A stretch of DNA of 64,000 nt from Novakomyces olei (lineage: Eukaryota > Ascomycota > Novakomycetes > Novakomycetales > Novakomycetaceae), in NCBI GenBank assembly GCA_016906335.1, contig JADEYG010000002.1, positions 941,001-1,005,000 of the forward strand. The letters are read 5' to 3'. Position 1 is the stretch's first letter. Every line of letters begins with the position of its first letter. Below, one piece after another: positions 22,652-33,760 of the stretch. A model generated the notes under the pieces. That model made no database searches, was not told where the DNA came from, and worked only from the letters and a program-made list of their open reading frames with translations. The translations under genes were made by a program, and so were the position numbers.

Positions 22652-23480
22652 GACTGCAAAGGTGGCGGTATGGCGGTACAACTACGCTGAACGTGATTTA
22701 TAATGCTCTTGTTTCCGGATACTGTGTAGATGATAAAGTCGTAAAGTAAGAGCCGATCTTTTTGGCAATCGAATCCCCGGGTCAGCGATCTTAGTATTTG
22801 AATTGCCAGCAAAATGAGAGGCTATGGAGCGCCTTAAAATAGTCTGTCAAAAGAGACAGACTGCATTAGCGCCATCAGCACGCTTGGTGCATGAATATGA
22901 CTTTGTCCTTCCCCACAGTTCCCTTGGGCTGTATTAAGCAATGGCTGTATTAAGCAATGGCTCAGAGTCAAGACAAAAAGGGATTAGGGTTAAATGTTTA
23001 ATACGGTTTTGAACTTGTGAGACAGCACTAACCGGCATTGAAGATAACGGTATTGCGCAAAGTATAGGAATTGAAATAGGACAAAAGCAACGTGAAATTA
23101 TCAAGTGGTACTCTACCTACTGATACCTACAAAAGATTGCTATTCGAAAACTGGACATATCGTAATTGGCATATACGTCTTCGGTCATTGACTGACTCAC
23201 ATCGTATATAAATCTGATAGTCTTGGACAAGAATCCTGGGAGATTGTGTAAACTTTAAAAGCTCTATATTCCTAGTCTCATGGCGGGGCTGTAGAGATGT
23301 ATCTTTATTCCCGAATGTACTAGTTCGTTTTCTCCTTATAATTATTACTGCTCAACTAGACACTTTACGAATACAGCCATACTAGTCCTTAGCCTTGTTG
23401 TCTTTATTGATATATGTAGCGTGCGCGCTTATATTTTTCTAGTCATGTATGAAGAAGTCGTCTTTTACACTATTTATTCG
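22652..23480. other. Intergenic region 5' of ISN1
   Basis: 829 bases between the ISN1 start and the stop of the 534-aa orphan gene. It contains a 16-base tandem duplication (GCTGTATTAAGCAATG at 22928 and 22944) and a telomere-like box TTAGGGTTAA at 22984-22993. A short stretch at about 22790-22860 could carry an ISN1 5' exon, but I cannot support one. No other gene or RNA was seen. Confidence 0.45.
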
Positions 23481-25085
23481 TCAAGCATGATTAACGATTC
23501 TTTGGTACGTATCCTGAACATAACCAAAAGCCTGACCATCCTGAAACTTTGTAGCTGCTGACTCAAAGAGACGAAGTGTCCGCTGATTTGGTAAAACAGT
23601 TCGTTGCCGTACACATTGCCGATGGTACATTCGCAGCATTGCCTCAAAACCTTCGTTCAAAAGTGTACGCTTTAATATGATATTAAACGCATCAACGTCC
23701 ACGGGTGCAAAACCCTTGTCCTTGTTGATCCGCGTTAATTGCTCTAGCGCTTTTAAAAACATTTGCTCGTCGTTAATATAAACACTGTGTTCCAGTACCA
23801 AGCCCCATGCAAGTTTATCTGACCCGGGGACGGATAGATGATTAAAAAGTGAAGGCGGAACATTGTACGGCAGTGCTTCGTACTCCTGGCTCTGTAGTAT
23901 ACAGCGCAGAGCCAGTTCAACATCGAGTGGAGAAGGCTCAAAAGCAATTCTAAGTTTGGCAAAGACTACGAGCGCGGAAGCGTAGTACGCGCTGCTCGAT
24001 ACGCGAGGCTCCCTTTCAAGAGCACGGCATAATGAACAGTAAAAAGTTAGTAGTTCGGTGTAAGCAGCCTGACTCGGATTATCGTCCAAACGAATGGCTT
24101 TAGCAATATCCCTGGCGCTCTCTACACTGTGCTGCTCAATATGTAAAGCTGCCCGCAAAAGCCCGTCCCCATACTGATCTTGATCCCCTACATTAAACCC
24201 CCTAAGTACTTGCACACTCTCCTCCACAATCCCCGCATCCGCTGCCCTTTGTACGGTGAGCGCAACAAGTGGCACTGGCGTATTTACCTGCACAAATTGA
24301 GAGTATAGCAAAAGCCGAAGAGCCAACCGTGGCTGCTCGTACACCAAACAAGCTCTAATAAATTCAAATATTACAAAAGAAGGTGTGCTCAGCTTTAAAG
24401 CACCACACAGCAAAACCGCCCGACTGCAAGCCTGCACCTTTTTCGCCATCGTGTTCCATGAATAAGTTTTGTCATCGATTGCCTGCACGATTGACTGTAC
24501 CATTTCATCCAACTGCGATACTTGTCCCGACTTTCCCTGTAATCCCAATGCCATTGCGCGAGCAGCTATTATTGCCTCAGATTGCACATGTGGCACTGCA
24601 TCTTCCACCCCTGATGCTGGCAAGGCGCGTGACCTGCGTCGACGGACGCGGTGCTCAAAGTCTGAGGAATCCAAGTTCCGACCTTTGCCAATGTACGTAG
24701 GCGACGAAGGTTTACGGAGGCGGCGTGATCCTAGCTGCTCTAGTGCGCTTGGCAGCTCGTCTCTGAATAAATTTTCATAGCCCGTTTCGTCATAAGCCTC
24801 TGGTAATTCGCTCATTATATTTCTGACTTTTGTTGGAGGGGATCTGTTCAACGAGGTATCGTTTCTCGGTGAGAACTCAGAATTAGAGGGCGCTCTTTTG
24901 GCTGAGCTGCTTGAGAATCTAGAACTTTTTCGTACATAACTTGCCTCCGTATCAGGCCTTTTTCGCGCATCTGTTTCGGGCTTGGTTTTAGGCGCAATAG
25001 CAGCACCATTTGCACGTGTAGCGATCGCTCTAATATTCGGCCTGATTCGGCCAAGCAGCTGCCCACCGCAATACCGGCAAAGCAT
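23481..25085 (-). CDS. Predicted mitochondrial helical-repeat protein, unidentified
   Basis: Intronless, 534 aa. The N-terminus is a plausible mitochondrial presequence (MLCRYCGGQLLGRIRPNIRAIATRA: Arg-rich, no acids). Residues about 30-170 are polar and Ser/Arg/Lys-rich. From about 185 to the end the protein looks all-helical with about 35-residue periodicity, for example SFVIFEFIRACLVYEQPRLA, FNIILKRTLLNEGFEAMLRMY and QAFGYVQDTYQRIV. That pattern resembles pentatricopeptide-like proteins acting on mitochondrial RNA or translation. I cannot name the orthologue; a PPR role is an inference from composition. It ends about 830 bases upstream of the ISN1 start. Confidence 0.75.
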   Translation of the reverse strand: MLCRYCGGQLLGRIRPNIRAIATRANGAAIAPKTKPETDARKRPDTEASYVRKSSRFSSSSAKRAPSNSEFSPRNDTSLNRSPPTKVRNIMSELPEAYDETGYENLFRDELPSALEQLGSRRLRKPSSPTYIGKGRNLDSSDFEHRVRRRRSRALPASGVEDAVPHVQSEAIIAARAMALGLQGKSGQVSQLDEMVQSIVQAIDDKTYSWNTMAKKVQACSRAVLLCGALKLSTPSFVIFEFIRACLVYEQPRLALRLLLYSQFVQVNTPVPLVALTVQRAADAGIVEESVQVLRGFNVGDQDQYGDGLLRAALHIEQHSVESARDIAKAIRLDDNPSQAAYTELLTFYCSLCRALEREPRVSSSAYYASALVVFAKLRIAFEPSPLDVELALRCILQSQEYEALPYNVPPSLFNHLSVPGSDKLAWGLVLEHSVYINDEQMFLKALEQLTRINKDKGFAPVDVDAFNIILKRTLLNEGFEAMLRMYHRQCVRQRTVLPNQRTLRLFESAATKFQDGQAFGYVQDTYQRIVNHA

Positions 25086-26764
25086 TGCAAACTCAAAATA
25101 AAAAAATAATTAGCTTCACTGCTGCGCACATATTATCCTCTTTCCCCTTGTCGTCGCCTCGGCCGCTGCTTGCAACTTCAAAAAAAAAAAAAATAATAAT
25201 AAATAATAAATTAAAGTCCAATAATGCTTTTGCTCTAATTCCACTTTTTCTGCTATAAGCGTAATAATAGGCAAAATGGGTCCTTGTTTTTTGCCTTATA
25301 AAATGACTGCTGGTCATAGGGACAAAGATTAATATGACGAGAATGGTTTGAACGTATATCAGAATTGCGCAGATGAAATTATAGATAAATTAATTTAGAT
25401 ATGGCAACCAATTAATTTGTCGATATGCCTTTTATCTAATTCACATATACAACTGAGCCAAAAATGTACACGATACAGTAGTATAAAGCTGCATCCATTC
25501 ATACATTGTTGGCTTTAGATAAACATAAAAGTTGTGTCCACTGGGCGTCATGTACGCATGATAGTGCAATGTTATTTCATATTTCTAGACAGCTCAGGAT
25601 GCCTTTGTGACATGGATAAGCGACGCCATAGACAAATGCGCTTCTTTCAAGCGCTTAGTTCACGTCGTGTGACACTCCGTGTAGCGATTGTTAACACAAA
25701 AGGTATATGAGTGCAGGTATGCTGTCTCATTAATGAGCGGCAGTCTTTGATTGCATATCTATACTGAAAATCAAATACATAGAATCTGATCTTCGCAGCA
25801 GGCAGACGTGTCCAGTGTCAAGGAGTCCATTTTTTAGTTTGATCCTTAAATCCTAAACAGACCTTGTCGACATTTATGATGGGTAATGTTTGTGAAGTAT
25901 GATAATCGGTCTCTCATTCTATGTACGGCGCTGGCTCTGCTGATCCACAGGAGATTGTACAAATGTATTATATATAAGTAATGCATTCGCGTGCTCACTG
26001 TTGCCAATATTCCTCACACTAATCTGCATCGGATAAACTGCCTAATTCGCATGTTTAATATCGGCGCTTAAACGCCAGACACTCTAGTTGCTGCTCTAGT
26101 TGCTTGGAACACAGTGCGGTAAAAGTCCGCAATATTCCGCTAAGGTGGCCGTATACGAGTGTGCGACCTTTGCAGACTGCTACTGCCATAAAGATGACGC
26201 TGCCATGTCTTTTCATTACTGTTATCAATTCCATTATTATAATCAATGCCCATTAACGTAATCGAGGCCCATTAACATAATCAATGCCCGATAACATAAT
26301 CAATGTACCATAAAGCAAGCAAACCAGCAAGTACACTTTTGCTGGATACTTGCAAAAGTTAGACACACGCAGGCACGTCGTCTCTTTTTCCCAAAACCGC
26401 CCACATTTCGGCGGTTTGATTACTTGAAATGATGGTACTGCTGTACTCTGAAACGCAAAAATCATGGGTCTACCGCCCTGTCGGTAATATTCCCATACAA
26501 AGCGAAATCCATAGCTGAGCGCAACCCACCTGGGCGCGATAAAAAAAACGAGAAATTCGAGTTAGTGAGACCCCTAATCTTGTGGGGAATATAAAAGTGT
26601 CGGAACAAGTGCCTCCGACTAGAAGCAGGCCGACTCGAGGGCGCACGGACGGAGGAAATGTGCCAGAAACCTGTGCTTTTAGTGTGTCATATGTGTGTGC
26701 AAGTGAAAGGCTGTCTATAGCCAAGTTTCTTTAACTCAGGTCTTTGAATAAGGTCTTTACAGCA
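25086..26764. other. Long intergenic region upstream of the MFS transporter
   Basis: 1.68 kb without a supported gene, the longest such gap. It starts with a poly(A/AAT) tract at 25178-25210. Two neighbouring hairpins lie at 25638-25681 and a 19-base tandem repeat at 26241-26309. A TATA element (TATAAAAG) at about 26590-26597 precedes the MFS ATG by about 170 bases. Minus-strand ORFs at 26055-26246, 26253-26465 and 26470-26724 lie in this promoter, are in three different frames and match no family I know. Confidence 0.45.
26241..26309. repeat. 19-base tandem repeat, 3.6 copies
   Basis: AATCAATGCCCATTAACGT at 26241 is followed by diverged copies starting at 26260, 26279 and 26298 (partial). 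The copies differ at one to three positions. It lies about 460-520 bases before the MFS transporter ATG. Confidence 0.8.
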
Positions 26765-28999
26765 ATGGACAAATTAGCCGCTGGCAGATCTAGCTCAGTG
26801 CCGCGCGAAGGCACTGATCTCGCAGCCCATCCGTGCTCAACGAGAGTCCGATCGCGCAGTGCCAACAAGGAGCAGCGGCCACGGCTTTTTCATCACGAGT
26901 CGGAAATAATGTACCCGAGCGAAAGCGCACAGTCTTATTTCCAGGAGCAGCAAAGTGCAGCAAACGGGGACGGCAGTGGTGCTGACGGAGAAAGCCGTAC
27001 AGACTCTGGGTCTAGATCGAGTGCATCGTTCGCCGTGGGTTCGAGTCTGGATGACGAACACTCACGTCGAGGCAGGGAGGCTGCCACAGCTGAAGGCGAT
27101 GATGTCTTGAGCATAATTGAGCGACGCGAGAGCCGACTCGATTCGCGTATCGGCGCTACAGCGACACGCGTGTCCACGTCCCTGTCTGAAAAGGACCGGC
27201 AGGCTATATACTCTAGCTACTCAGAGTCTCGCCGCTGGCTATATGTCTCGATTGTATCATACTGCTCTCTGCTCGGCCCGTTTGCTACTACGAGTATTTT
27301 TGCTGCTGTTCCTGAAATCGCAACTACATTCCACACGACTGGCGTAGCCATAAATGCAACCAGTGCAGGGTACTTGGTTATGATGGGTATTGCTGCCATG
27401 TTTTGGGGGCCCGTTAGTCAGGTATGAGCGTGCTCTGTTTAATTTAATTAATTTTTTTGTTTATTTATTTATTTATTTGTTTGTTTTTTTTATTTATTGG
27501 TTATTTGTCTTTACCAAGAGGCTAGTCGGTTGGATTGTTGCGTTGCTTTGTTGTCAAGAGTGGCAATTTGTGTTTACTATTTCCAAATAATGTCTTTTAT
27601 TTCCAAATAATATCTGTTTCCATGTATCATGCTTTGCTGCATTTACTGTTTCTCAATCCCTTTCCCGCCCTGTTATTAGACTGGCAAGGCCCATGCTAAC
27701 AAACAGATCTACGGCCGCTGGCCAGTGTATGCTATAAGCAGCACACTCTATGTAGTGGCCAACCTTGGAGCTGCCTTGACGCCCTCCTTTGGGGGCTGGA
27801 TTGTATGTCGCTACCTTGCAGCCTTTGTGGGGTCCGCCTTTCTCGCTGTTGGTGCAGGCACAATTGGTGATATTTTCCCACCTGTAAGGCGTGGCCGGGC
27901 TATGGGCATTTACCTCTCTGGGACGCAATTAGGACCCGCACTGGCCCCAGTTTTCTCTGGTATTATCGTCCAGTATCGGTCGTGGCGGATCATCATGTGG
28001 CTGCAAATGGCTATGGGCTGTGTGGGAAGCTTGCTGTGTATACTAGTGCTGCGTGAAACAGCACACGTTCGTGGGATCGACTACGTACTGAGTCGGCGCA
28101 AGGAGCGTTGGAGCGATACCCATGGGCCCCAGGAAACTCTGCCTTGGACTCGCCGATTTGTATGGGTATGGTTCAATCCGTTTTCACCGCTTGTGCATTT
28201 CAAGTACCCCGGGATTCTCGCTATTGGCTTTGTCAGCTCTATTCTGCTATGGAATATGTACCAGCTTTTGACGCCTATTCGATACGTAATGAACCCAAGA
28301 TTTCATCTCAACTCTCCCGCCCTGGAGGGGCTTTTTTACTTGGCTCCTGGAATGGGTTATCTAGCAGGCACATTTGTCGGTGGCCACTATGCGGATTACA
28401 CGGTGCGCCTTTGGATTCGTAAACGCGGCTATCGGCGTCCAGAAGATAGGCTACGCAGTGTTTTGCCCTCACTGGGGTTTGTGATCCCCGTGACTGTGCT
28501 TATTTACGGATGGTGTTTACGATACGAGCGTGGTGGCATTGCTGTCCCGGTTATTATGCTTTTCCTGTCGGGAGTAGCACAGGTTTTTTGTTTTATTAGC
28601 TTGAACACTTACTGTGTGGATATTATGCCAAAGCATGCGCCCGAGGTTGTTGCTGGTAACTATTGTCTACGGTATTTTTTAGCAGCAGCAGCGACTGGCT
28701 GTGTTCTTCCCATGATCAACAAGATCGGTGTCGGGTGGACGTGTACCGTTTCCTCCTTTCTAATGTTTTTTTCATTCCTTCTTACACTGGGCAATGTGCT
28801 GTGGGGGGAAAAGATTCGTAAGCGAATTGATCGACGCAAATCCGAAGCGGTAGAGAAATCTGAGGCCCCAGCTGCCGAAGAGCAGCCAGTGCAAGTTGAA
28901 TCCGAGCAACAAAGCCAAGTGCCGATTAATGACAAGGAAAATGAGCAAAATTTTGATGGGAAGGAGCGGTTTATAGGGACAGTGGAAGCACGTTTGTAA
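26765..28999 (+). CDS. MFS drug:H+ antiporter, DHA1 family (Qdr-like)
   Basis: Two exons, 26765-27421 and 27707-28999, with a 285-base T-rich intron ending GCTAACAAACAG; 649 aa. Residues 1-155 are a polar, Ser-rich cytosolic N-terminus. Twelve membrane segments follow. The first is SIVSYCSLLGPFATTSIFAAVPEI, typical of the DHA1 clade. The intron lies in the loop after the second segment, exactly where motif A reads GPVSQ-IYGRWPVY. Other landmarks are VCRYLAAFVGSAFLAVGAGTIGDIFPPVRRGRAMGIYLSGTQLGPALAP (motif C region). A charged tail follows residue 600. The family exports drugs, polyamines or organic acids at the plasma membrane; Qdr- or Dtr1-like members are closest by pattern. The substrate cannot be told from sequence. 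An ATG with a good context sits seven codons inside the longer open frame. Confidence 0.9.
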
Positions 29000-29407
29000 A
29001 GGCGATGTTTGTGCAAGTCGGTAGTTGAAGAGGGGAAGGGCTCTTGGAGAAAATGTATATAGAAAATGAATTGCGCGTCTGCAGATTGTATATAGCTTTC
29101 GAATAGTGAAACCCGTTGATCATCATGCGGCCCGCCGTTGCGGTAGACGTTCATTGCTGACAGCAATCCCTCTGCAGAATACAGTGCAAGGCGGTAAAGC
29201 TGGGCCTAGATTCACTCAATTGTCCTCTATTTTAGACAAGATTCTCCTTTGGAACTAACCAACAACCCTAACCCTAACAAACCCTAACAAACCCTAACAA
29301 ACCCTAAACTTTCACGTTGTAAATAGGGAACAATTGGATAAATTTAGGCTATGATGAAATAGTCAAGACCGTTAATCGACGGCCGTTAGCACTCGTCGCC
29401 GTCGCTA
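29000..29407. other. Intergenic region 5' of SKI2
   Basis: 408 bases between the MFS stop and the SKI2 ATG. It holds the telomere-like box array described separately. Otherwise I see no gene. Confidence 0.55.
29264..29308. promoter_or_regulatory. Array of five telomere-like AACCCTAA boxes before SKI2
   Basis: CAACCCTAACCCTAAC is followed by three further AAACCCTAAC units. ACCCTAA starts at 29265, 29271, 29281, 29291 and 29301; the last four are exactly 10 bases apart. The array ends 100 bases before the SKI2 ATG at 29408. In other ascomycetes Tbf1/Teb1-type Myb factors bind AACCCTAA; binding here is inferred. Confidence 0.55.
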
Positions 29408-32400
29408 ATGGTGGACAGTAATGGCGCACTCGACGTGCGGCCAGTAAAGGGCGCTGGCACAGATCTGCGTGAGCAGATTATTAAAGACTACCTCACTCCT
29501 CCGTACGCGCTTGGCAGTGACTGGCTGGACAGGTTCCAAGTGTATGTTGATGCCCTGACAGATTATTTGTTCAATCTAATTTATTGCTGCAATTCCTCCT
29601 TCTTTGCTCAGTTTACTAAACTCAAGGCAATGGGACGCGCCTCTGGATGTGTGCCGGGAAATGACGGTCCCACCGACAAAATCAACGTCCACGATAAAGT
29701 TTATACGCCATGGCTTGTATGGGAATATTGTAGGCTACGAGCACACAGTACGAGGCAGTTATACAAAAGGCGATGGGCGTTCTTCAATGGCGCTTGATCG
29801 TGCACCGGATTCCAGGCCTGATTTTGTGCGTGGTCGAGTAGGGAATCTGCCGTTTCAGCCTGGAGGAATTGATGATACTCCCGTCAACGCTCCTTTGCCC
29901 GATGCCCTGCTCGGCCTCGATGAGCAAGGGCTGTATACCGTACCGCCAGGGCTCTCACGTGGCCTCCGCCGTGTCTTTGAGAGAGATTTGGGGAAGGAAG
30001 AGGCGAACGATACGGACGAATCACGGTGGCAGAGTCTGCCTGTGCCGGAGAGAAGGATAAGGCATGAGACCCGGTACGATACTGCCCAAATTGCGGCCAC
30101 ATCAAAGGCGCAGGCGCACGCTAAAGACGAAATTATTGATGCCCTTTTGCCCACTGAGGATTCGCCGTTAAAAATACCTCCTCACTTGAAAAAAGCCGAT
30201 CCAGCTGGTGGCCGGTTTGGCCGGGAGTGGGCACACGTTGTGGACGTTAATCAGGATATGGAAAACTTTGCCGAACTCGTACCCGACATGGCAAAGGAGT
30301 ACAGTTTCACGCTGGACAATTTTCAAAAAGAGGCAATTTACCACCTTGAACAGGGAGATTCTGTTTTTGTAGCCGCTCATACTTCGGCTGGAAAGACGGT
30401 CGTAGCAGAGTACGCAATTGCTCTGGCAAATAAACATTTAACACGGGCCATTTACACTTCGCCGATAAAGGCCTTGAGTAACCAAAAATTTCGAGATTTT
30501 CGTGATACGTTTGGGTCAGACGTGGGTATTCTTACGGGCGACGTGCAAATAAACCCGGAAGCCAGCTGTCTTGTCATGACAACCGAGATTCTTCGTTCTA
30601 TGCTGTATCGGGGTGCCGACCTGATTCGCGATGTTGAATTTGTTATTTTTGACGAAGTGCATTACGTGAACGATCTAGAGGTATTTGCTTATTCCACTAT
30701 TTGCTCACTAATCTTTTTTTTTTAGCGTGGAGTGGTATGGGAGGAAGTTATAATTATGCTGCCAGAGCACGTGACGCTTATACTCTTGTCCGCGACCGTA
30801 CCCAATACAAAAGAGTTTGCTGGCTGGGTTGGCCGTACAAAGGAAAAAGATATCTACGTCATTTCCACGCCTAAACGGCCAGTGCCACTGGAGCATTATC
30901 TGTGGGCTGGACGGGGCCTTTATAAGATTGTGGATAGCGAACGGCGGTTCCTTTCACAGGGCTGGAAGGACGCGAAGGACGCATTACAGCCGCAAAAATC
31001 TTCATCGGCAAATGGAACTGCTTCTGCAGGCTCACCAGCTGCTGCCGCTGCATTAGCTGCTAAAGGTGGATCTCGAGGAGGCCGAGGAGCTGCTAATGCT
31101 TCTTCCAGAGGTTCAACCGCCAAACGTGGATCTTCGCATGCTTTTAGAGGAGGCAGCGCCTCCTCTTCTCTGCGTACTTCTACGGAAAGGAAAGATGTTA
31201 ATGTATGGTCTCATGTAGTAGGCCATTTGCAGCAAAAAGACCTTTTGCCTGCGGTCGCCTTTGTCTTTAGTAAACGCCGATGCGACGATAACGCGGATGC
31301 CTTGGCTGCGTCTCGAGATCTTTGCGCAAAAGCCGAAAAGAACGAAGTTCATATTGTGGTTGAGAGATCAATTGCAAGGTTAAGCGTGCAAGATCGTACT
31401 CTCCCACAGATTGTACGCGTCCGTGGTTTGCTTTTACGAGGCATTGCTGTTCACCATGGAGGCCTCTTGCCCATAGTTAAAGAAATGGTAGAATTACTGT
31501 TCGCTCGTGGTCTTGTCAAAGTGCTCTTTGCCACAGAGACTTTTGCAATGGGAGTGAATATGCCGGCTCGTACTGTCGTGTTTTCCGGAGTGCGTAAACA
31601 CGATGGCCGCAGTTTCCGTGATTTACTAGCAGGCGAATACACACAAATGGCAGGTCGTGCTGGGCGACGTGGCCTTGATCGCACTGGAACCGTGATTATT
31701 GTGGGGTCGGGATCGAGTGGAGCCGATCTGCCAGAGGCTGCGGCTCTGCATCAAATGATTCTCGGCCCACCGACAAAGTTGCGCAGTCAGTTTAGGTTGA
31801 CTTACAATATGATTCTGAGTTTGCTCAGGGTCGAGAGTCTGCGGATTGAGGATATGATCAAACGCAGTTTTAGTGAGAATACAGCTCAGCGTCTAGTTCC
31901 GCGTCACCAGGCGGAGATTGAACAGATTGAGCAGCAATTGAAACTGCTGGGCATTTCTGAATCAACAGACCAGGAACAAGAGGAGATGGTTTCGGATCTT
32001 TTACGGTTACAGAGTCAGGCTGGGGAAGAGCTGCAACGGACGTTAAACGCCTACGAGGAATGGCGTGAATTAACACTCGCTCTTTACGTTGGAGTGCGTA
32101 GCACACTTTACGCCCGTAAAGTTTACTGTCCGGGCCGGCTGATTATAGCAAAACAGAGGGTAAGGAAAATACAGGTCTTTATACTTTAAAACCAATAAAA
32201 TTGCTGCAATGAATATGGTTCGAAAAGGAGTGGGAAAAGAGGATAAAATGGAAAAATGGAAAAATGGAAAAATGGAAAAATGGAAAAATGGAAAAATGGA
32301 AAAATGAGAAAAAATATCACCAAAAGAGTATAGATGAGAAAATGATACGGACAAGAAAAGAATAAATGTAGAAAGCCAAGAGAAAACATGTAAGAAAAAC

Positions 32401-33760
32401 AGTGTTAAATGATAGAGCAGCAACATCATGATCTTTATCACCTTGTATAATATCTTGACTAATTATTAGGGACAAAGACGCAAGATCGGGGTCGTGATAG
32501 GCATGCTGGGCTCAGCAGTAGAGCCAGCATTATCTGTAGTACTTTGTGAGCCGGAGGCAGGAGAAAGTGCCCAGAGGCCGGAGGACAGCATCCCCCTGGT
32601 TGGCGGGTGGCAGCAGTGTATAAAATCCCAAGACCTTATTAATGGGACGGCGTTGCAGCTACAGGTCTTGCCTCTTGGCGAGTGCGAATTGGTCCTGCAA
32701 AGCGTTGCTCCCAAATCGGCTTGTCGGCCCGAAGCTTTACGAGATCGTCAGGCATCTGCTTACGAGGCTCTTTCCACCTATTTGCAATCGTCAGCCACTA
32801 AATCCAGCCAAGACTGGGAGGAGTATGACTGGACAGAGCAAGTACGCGAGTTTGAATTGAACGAATTGGCCCAAAGACGGCAACAGATCTGCCGAAAAGA
32901 ACTTGTAGTGCCGGCGCAAGTAATGGAAATGCTTCCTAGCCTGACGGAAGATGCAGTTGGCACCTATGTGCTACGTGCGCATGAGCGATACGAGCTTACA
33001 CAAAGCGCGGCAAGGCTGAGACGTATGCTTGGCAATGACAATTTGGAGCTTTTGCCAGAGTACGAGCGTCGACTAGCAGTATTGCGTGACATGGGGTTTG
33101 TAGATGCAAATGCAGTATTGCTGAAGGGCAGAGTGGCCTGTGAAATCCAGTCTGCGCATGAACTGATCTTGACAGAGCTTATTTTGGAGAATACACTGGC
33201 CGAATTTGAGCCGGAAGAGATTGTAGCTCTGCTTTCGTCTTTTGTGTTTGACGAGAAATCTGAGCAGCAGCCAGTGCTGACTCCGCATTTGGAGCGGGTA
33301 CGGGGGTCCAATCGTTTATTTATACCATTTATATTACAACAGCCACACCAATTTTATTATTTTTTCTATTGGGCTACAGTATTTTCTCTATTGGGCTATA
33401 GTGCTAACTTTTCAGGGCAAAGAGATGATTGAGCAGGTGGCCACAAGAGTCCGAATTGTTCAAGAAACGTACGGTGTTCTTACAGTGGGGGATGAAGGCG
33501 GTGAAGAACGCCGGCCACGATTTGAGCTTATGCAGGTTGCTTACGAGTGGGCCCGGGGCACTGCTTTCAAGCATATTGTAGGCCTCACTGATGTTCCCGA
33601 GGGCAGCATTGTACGTGCTATAGTGCGGCTGGACGAGGTTTTACGAGAGTGCAGGAGTGCTGCTCGGACAATCGGCGACGCGAGAACAGCGGCAGTACTG
33701 GATCAGTGCCGAGAGCAGATTCGCCGTGATGTAGTATGGGCGCCCTCGCTGTATATGTGA
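29408..33760 (+). CDS. SKI2: Ski2 RNA helicase of the SKI/exosome pathway
   Basis: Five exons: 29408-29541, 29627-30680, 30726-32159, 32470-33297 and 33416-33760, giving 1264 aa (yeast Ski2 is 1287). Helicase motifs are Walker [16 protein letters not shown] near residue 293, [33 protein letters not shown] near 386, [35 protein letters not shown] and [12 protein letters not shown]. An RG-rich insertion ([16 protein letters not shown], about 505-555) is in the arch position. The C-terminal DSHCT domain ends VWAPSLYM. Ski2, with Ski3 and Ski8, threads mRNA into the cytoplasmic exosome for 3'-5' decay. The N-terminal SKI3-binding region ([15 protein letters not shown]) aligns with the yeast protein. 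Intron 3 (310 bases) holds an 8-base repeat. Confidence 0.96.
32244..32307 (+). repeat. (GAAAAATG)n repeat in SKI2 intron 3
   Basis: About eight copies of an 8-base unit, GGAAAAAT, run through the middle of the 310-base intron at 32160-32469. The coding strand is purine-only except for the T of each unit. Confidence 0.9.

Noticed and set aside
26055-26724. Three minus-strand ORFs in a row upstream of the MFS gene
   Set aside because: They lie in different frames, have no supported splice joins, overlap the predicted TATA box and promoter, and match nothing known.
29264-29308. Remnant of a telomere or chromosome-end fusion
   Set aside because: Only one true 6-base repeat step is present; the rest is 10-base spaced and flanked by ordinary single-copy genes.
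29627-29797. Apparent frame switch near the SKI2 N-terminus, where an overlapping frame reads [18 protein letters not shown]
   Set aside because: The main frame ([19 protein letters not shown]) aligns with the conserved Ski2 segment FKRTGLEGKISGYKE, so it is the real one; the other is a chance open frame.
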